From contig NC_064012.1 in assembly GCF_932276165.1 (NCBI RefSeq), forward strand, positions 5,153,501-5,217,500: a DNA stretch of 64,000 bases. The letters are read 5' to 3'. This DNA is from Plutella xylostella (taxonomy: Eukaryota > Arthropoda > Insecta > Lepidoptera > Plutellidae). The notes beneath the pieces were generated by a model. That model saw nothing but the letters and a program-made list of their open reading frames with translations, had not been told where the DNA came from and made no database searches. A program made the position numbers and the translations under genes. Positions 27,301 to 32,817 of this stretch are shown one piece after another (within the stretch, counting starts at the first letter, position 1; each line of letters opens with the position of its first letter).

Positions 27301-30300
27301 ACATAGGCCTCTCCCAAGGAGCGCCACATTAAACTCAATAAACTCAATGGGTTAAAATTCACCGTAGGTGATAATAATAAATGATTCGTGTCCATAATAC
27401 GGGAATGTAATCGTTCATATTACAATTTTCAAAAGTATGTTTGTTAATCAAGGATTTTTCCGAATATTTTAAGAAATACGCTTGTTACCTCAAGGCGCCT
27501 TTTTGTTTCTGAATTGCCAAAAACCTTCCAAAAACCAATACCACAACATTTTGGGTTTTGTATTGATTCAATGTACTTTAGGAAAAGAAAGAACAAAAAA
27601 CAGGCGTCGTCAGACGTGTTGCGTAAGTATTGGTACACTTATTTGTTATTAAAGTATTCATAAATTCAAAATGTGTCGCTCATATTCTGTATGAATATTT
27701 TGTCCTGCACGTATTGCATTTTTAAATGAATAATGAATGCCTACATTTTAAAGTTCAAGCTAAAGTCGTCACGACAAAGCAATTTCATAATGGTTCTCAA
27801 AAGGGCCCTTATTTGCCGTATAATAACATAAATTATATACATTTAAGACACCTGCTTAGTTGAATGACATTCGCAACACACGCAACCCAATTTTGCAACA
27901 AAGTAATTTGAACAATATAACCGCTTTTGTATAGCAAAATTGTGGGACATTTTATTTACTTATTTACAATATTTCTGAATATAATTTCGCTTGTATTATA
28001 GTGCACAATATCGACACTTTTATCCCGCAAGGTCCCTTTTCTCAAACCCTTTAATAAAATATTAAATATCAAGGTCTCTTTTGACGTCCTCACATCACTT
28101 ATAAATTCAGGGTTCCGTATGATTATTTACATTGTGACATGTGACATTTGTTTAAAAGTACTTATGCCTTTTTCACCCACACTGACGATGATAGTGCCCA
28201 TCTGTGTGAATTCGCCTTTTAACGTAGAATTAGATAGTACAACAATCTATTTAAAGTTCAGTTTATTCTAAAATTCGTTGAGAATTGGCTACCAGCGAGT
28301 TACTTCACAACCATCTGTCTTAAAAGCCTTGAGAATGCCTAGCACGAGGCGCAAGACGCGCAAGTCAAGTCGTGACAAAAGTGTTCTGTAGCACTCGTTC
28401 CGGAAGGTGCGCGATGTGAGTAAGCGCAACACAAAACGTTTGTCACGTCTTGGCTCGGCGTCTTGTGCCCCATACTAGGCCTTCAGGAGCACCTCATCTA
28501 TGTTCTTATTTCGACCACTTATTTGTCCTAACTCGTCTACTTTCCCACCTGTCCTGACCTGTCAGTACCGAGTCTTCTACTCAACTCTCGCGCTATTCGT
28601 TGCGCATAAGCTACCTGAATCTGTTGCGAGTTGATCCCGGGGTGCAGAGCGATGTTGCCTGGCATCAGCAGTGGACCTTGCGCGTTGTAGAGCTGCTGGA
28701 GATACGTGCTGTTCTGCAGGGGCTGCTGGATCACCTGCACGCGACTGTGGCCCCACTCCGCACTGTGAGTGGGAAATTTGGATTGATGTGTTAGGTTTGG
28801 TAGACTGTAGATGTCAAAATCAGTGATAAATTAATTAAAAATGCTAAAGGGTCGATTCATATTTATGCTTAAAAAACCCTGCCTGATGATGATATGAAAA
28901 TAATTAACAAAATTAATGTGTTCTTCTATATAAGGGTGAGGTCCCATTGGTCTATTGCGCTTGCGCAGCGTTGCGTCGTTCCAAAGGAACTGACATAAAA
29001 TACATGATATCATACGACACAAGGCACCAATGCAGCCTCGCCCTACGATTGCTGTTATCCATGGTTATCATATCTGCCGAAGAACCGATAACCAATGGGG
29101 TAGTTGAGTTCTCGAGTGGAGACCACGAATAGGCAAATGCAGCGTGACGACCTTAGTCGGGTTACCGGTGGTGGCTTGATGAGGAAGGCCGAGGACCGAG
29201 TGTTGTGGCGCTCCATGGGATAGGCCTATGTCCAGCTGTGGATGATTATTGGCTGATGATGATGGTCGAGGGGTTCTACCTGATCTGCTGCGGGTGCTGC
29301 GAGTTGGGCGGCAGGCTCTGCAGCGGCGGCATGGTGGAGATGCTGTTGGCCTGCTGCTGGATGCCGGCCGCCGACTGCTGCTGCTGCTGCACCTGCTGAT
29401 AATGAGGACGGGTGTAGCAGACGGTTGTGGTTGGTTTATTTTAATAATCCTACTAGTACTATTTGTGAGTTTGTATTTTTGTTACTTCTTCACATCAAAA
29501 CGGCTGAACGGATTTAATCGAAATGACAATGGGCGTTTTGGGACCTATGTCCAATAAAGACAAGACATACATCGTTGGATAGCTCTTTTCAAGTGAGCAA
29601 AAAGTATTATGACGACAAATCCGTATAAGTTGTCCATTTTGAAATATATTCGTCGGAAGGAAGTATTTTTCTATGGCTTCTTCTGATGACAGTTACGGCG
29701 TAATACACGTAAACACGTATTATTGAAATTGGAAAAATTACTTTCAACTGGTTTTATTTACTGAGATAAGAAACAAATATAATATTATATGAAATATGAT
29801 AATTTTGTTATAAATATTAAAAATGAATGTGAAAAACTAACAAAAACATTAAAATTACAAATAAAATATAAAAACTTTCAAGTTACGATTATTCTAACTG
29901 GACAGTAAATCAAGACTAGCGCTTCCGTTATTCATATTCTGCTAAAAAATACCTTTTCAACGACGTATCACTCATTTCTATTGGTGCTGGTCCCAGCTTC
30001 CATATATTTGTGCCCATCATCATTTGGTATGGAGTTAGAAGACACCTTAGATTAACACATAGGCTACTTTTTATTCCAAAATTCTAGCTAGTTCAAGCTA
30101 TAAAAGTCTTGGGGCCTTATCACAAAAACTAAGACAGTATTTAACAGATGTTTAGCGCTATCAAACGCATACAAAATCTGTCTGATTTCGTTTTAAACAC
30201 TTGTTAAACAGTGTTTAAAGTTTTCTGTGGTAGTTTAAGAGATGAACAGTGACTTGTGATTTTAAGCGTGTAATTTAATACTGCCTTCAGATGGCGCCTT

Positions 30301-32786
30301 CAGCGTCTGCCCGTGCGGCACGGGCCGCGGGTACAGAGAGAGAGGAACCCACCTGGTGCATGCTGCTGGGCATGGAGGCCACCACGGTGACGGTCTGCTA
30401 GTGCGACGCGTCGTGCGACATGCTCACCTGCCCGCGCAGCACGGGCCGCGGGTACAGAGAGAGAGGAACCCACCTGGTGCATGCTGCTGGGCATGGAGGC
30501 CACCACGGTGACGGTCTGCTGGTGCGACGCGTCGTGCGACATGCTCACCTGCCCGCGCAGCACGGGCCGCGGGTACAGAGAGAGAGGAACCCACCTGGTG
30601 CATGCTGCTGGGCATGGAGGCCACCACGGTGACGGTCTGCTGGTGCGACGCGTCCTGCGACATGCTCACCTGCCCGCGCAGCACGGGCCGCGGGTACAGA
30701 GAGAGAGGAACCCACCTGGTGCATGCTGCTGGGCATGGAGGCCACCACGGTGACGGTCTGCTGGTGCGACGCGTCGTGCGACATGCTCACCTGCCCGTGC
30801 AGCACGAGCGTCTGGCCGTCCACCAGCTGAGGGGAAAGGGAAATGTAAGTGGGGTTGCTTTGATAAACAATATGAGCTAGATGGAGTGTCACGTACGGAA
30901 ACTAACGTAAATTCTTGACAAGCTGCGGGTAAAGGGTCATGTTAGCGGCTTCTTTATTAAACAATACGAACAAGATGGAGTGACAGATACAGAAACTAAG
31001 GTAAATGTCCGGATTTTGTTTACTGTCAGTTGGCAGAGGTGGAAAACCATGACTCGAGGAAGTATCCACTTGATAGTTTATAGATAACTAACATTATAAC
31101 AAATGCGATTACAAATGCGAATGTTTGTTTCTCAATCAAAATCAATAATGGGTAATTTTTTTTTTTGTTTCTATTGTATTAGCATGCATCTATTAAGCCA
31201 AACCAAATTTTCTATGTATTATATACTTAAATAAAAATACATATTATAACATGCTTTTTCTATCGTATTACCATGGGTATAAATATGTATATAACATGCT
31301 TATTTCATTGTATAAATGGGTGAAGTAACAATCGGTATTCTTCAGAATCGATTATAAATAAAAAAGCCCACGAAATACGAATTACAGCACCAAAATTAAA
31401 GAAACGGAAACAAAAAATACCTGCGGCTTAATATCGCCCTTCTGACCCTTGTCTAGAAGGGTCAAGTTCCCGTGCGGCGATGTGAGGAATGACAAATTCA
31501 CTTCCCCAATGCCGGGCACATTAAACTGTTGTGTATGCTGCACCGATTGCCCGCTTACACCCTGATGAAATATTATCACTTTGTTAAAGTCTGTTTTTAG
31601 TGCCAATTTCTCCATAGTCGGGTCGGTTAGAGCATAACCAGGCTTAGTGGTTGACACATCTGTCAAGAATTTTATATGGAGATGACGTATAATTGATTAC
31701 CAATCCCTGGTCGGTTTGATAACCGACTATTGAAAAATTGGAGCTTAATCTCGGATAATAAATTGTCAGATTCTGGACGGTTCATCAACAGTCGATTGTC
31801 CCGCTATTAAGTGACGTATCGTTCTATTGGATTGGCGGGGCAATCGATTGTTGATGAACCGTGCAGAATCTGTCAATTTAGTATCTGGGATTAAAAACAG
31901 ACCTTATACCTTCTCAATGTAAATATTAGTGAAGAAGGGTCCATATAACACGAGTGCCGTCGACTTCCCTCTTAGCTTTTTACTAGGCAGGTATTAAGTA
32001 GCTAACGTATTCACTAATTACTGTAGGTACTAAGCATCATAATTACTAGCTGGATATCAAAAACAGGGTGGGCTAAGGTTTCATAAATCACATCCGTTCA
32101 GTTCCACTCATTGTGATTGAGTAACAAACAATTCGCAATCATAATGATTTATATTCTAAAACTTACTGATTTACTTCTGAAACTGGACATAGTTATGATT
32201 GTAACAAACTACGCATTAATAACACATTTACCTGCAAGAACTTTTGCTGTTGCAAGTCCTGCTGCTGATTTCCGTGCTGCAACTGATGTTGTTCTTGTTT
32301 TTGTTGGTGTTGTTGTTGCTGCTGCTGCTGCTGTTGTTGTGCCTGCTGCTGTTGTTGTTGTGCCTGCTGCTGTTGTTGTTGTGCCTGCTGTTGATGTTGT
32401 TGCTGCTGCTATAACAAATAAATTATGCATAGCTTGTACCATACTTACTTCGATATAAAACTGATGATAATCATGCCAGCAGTATAATATGTGTTAACTT
32501 ATGGCTAATAAACGTTTTTCATTTTTCATTTTTCATTTTCATGTCAATATTTCTCAAACTTAAAATAAACTTTAGATGTATTTATTAACCTGTTGTTGCT
32601 GCTGCTGTTGTTGTTGCTGATGCTGTTGTTGTTGTTGTTGCTGCTGATGTTGTTGCTGATGCTGCTGCTGCTGCTGTTGTTGTTGTTGCTGCACACAAAA
32701 GCAAATTTAAATAAAAGTAAACTACGAAAAATTCTCAACAACAAATTGTACAATGACAAAATTTATACCTGTTGTTGTTGTTGTTG

Positions 32787-32817
<31 letters not shown>

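Noticed and set aside
28734..28737. Acceptor gcgtgcag for ph exon 10
   Set aside because: Joined to exon 9 it would create AG|GTGA.. with an in-frame TGA; the acceptor at 28745-28747 keeps the frame open.
30420..30880. Plus-strand ORFs through the 121-bp array
   Set aside because: Opposite strand of the duplicated ph exon 8; the minus strand carries the splice signals and the conserved peptide.
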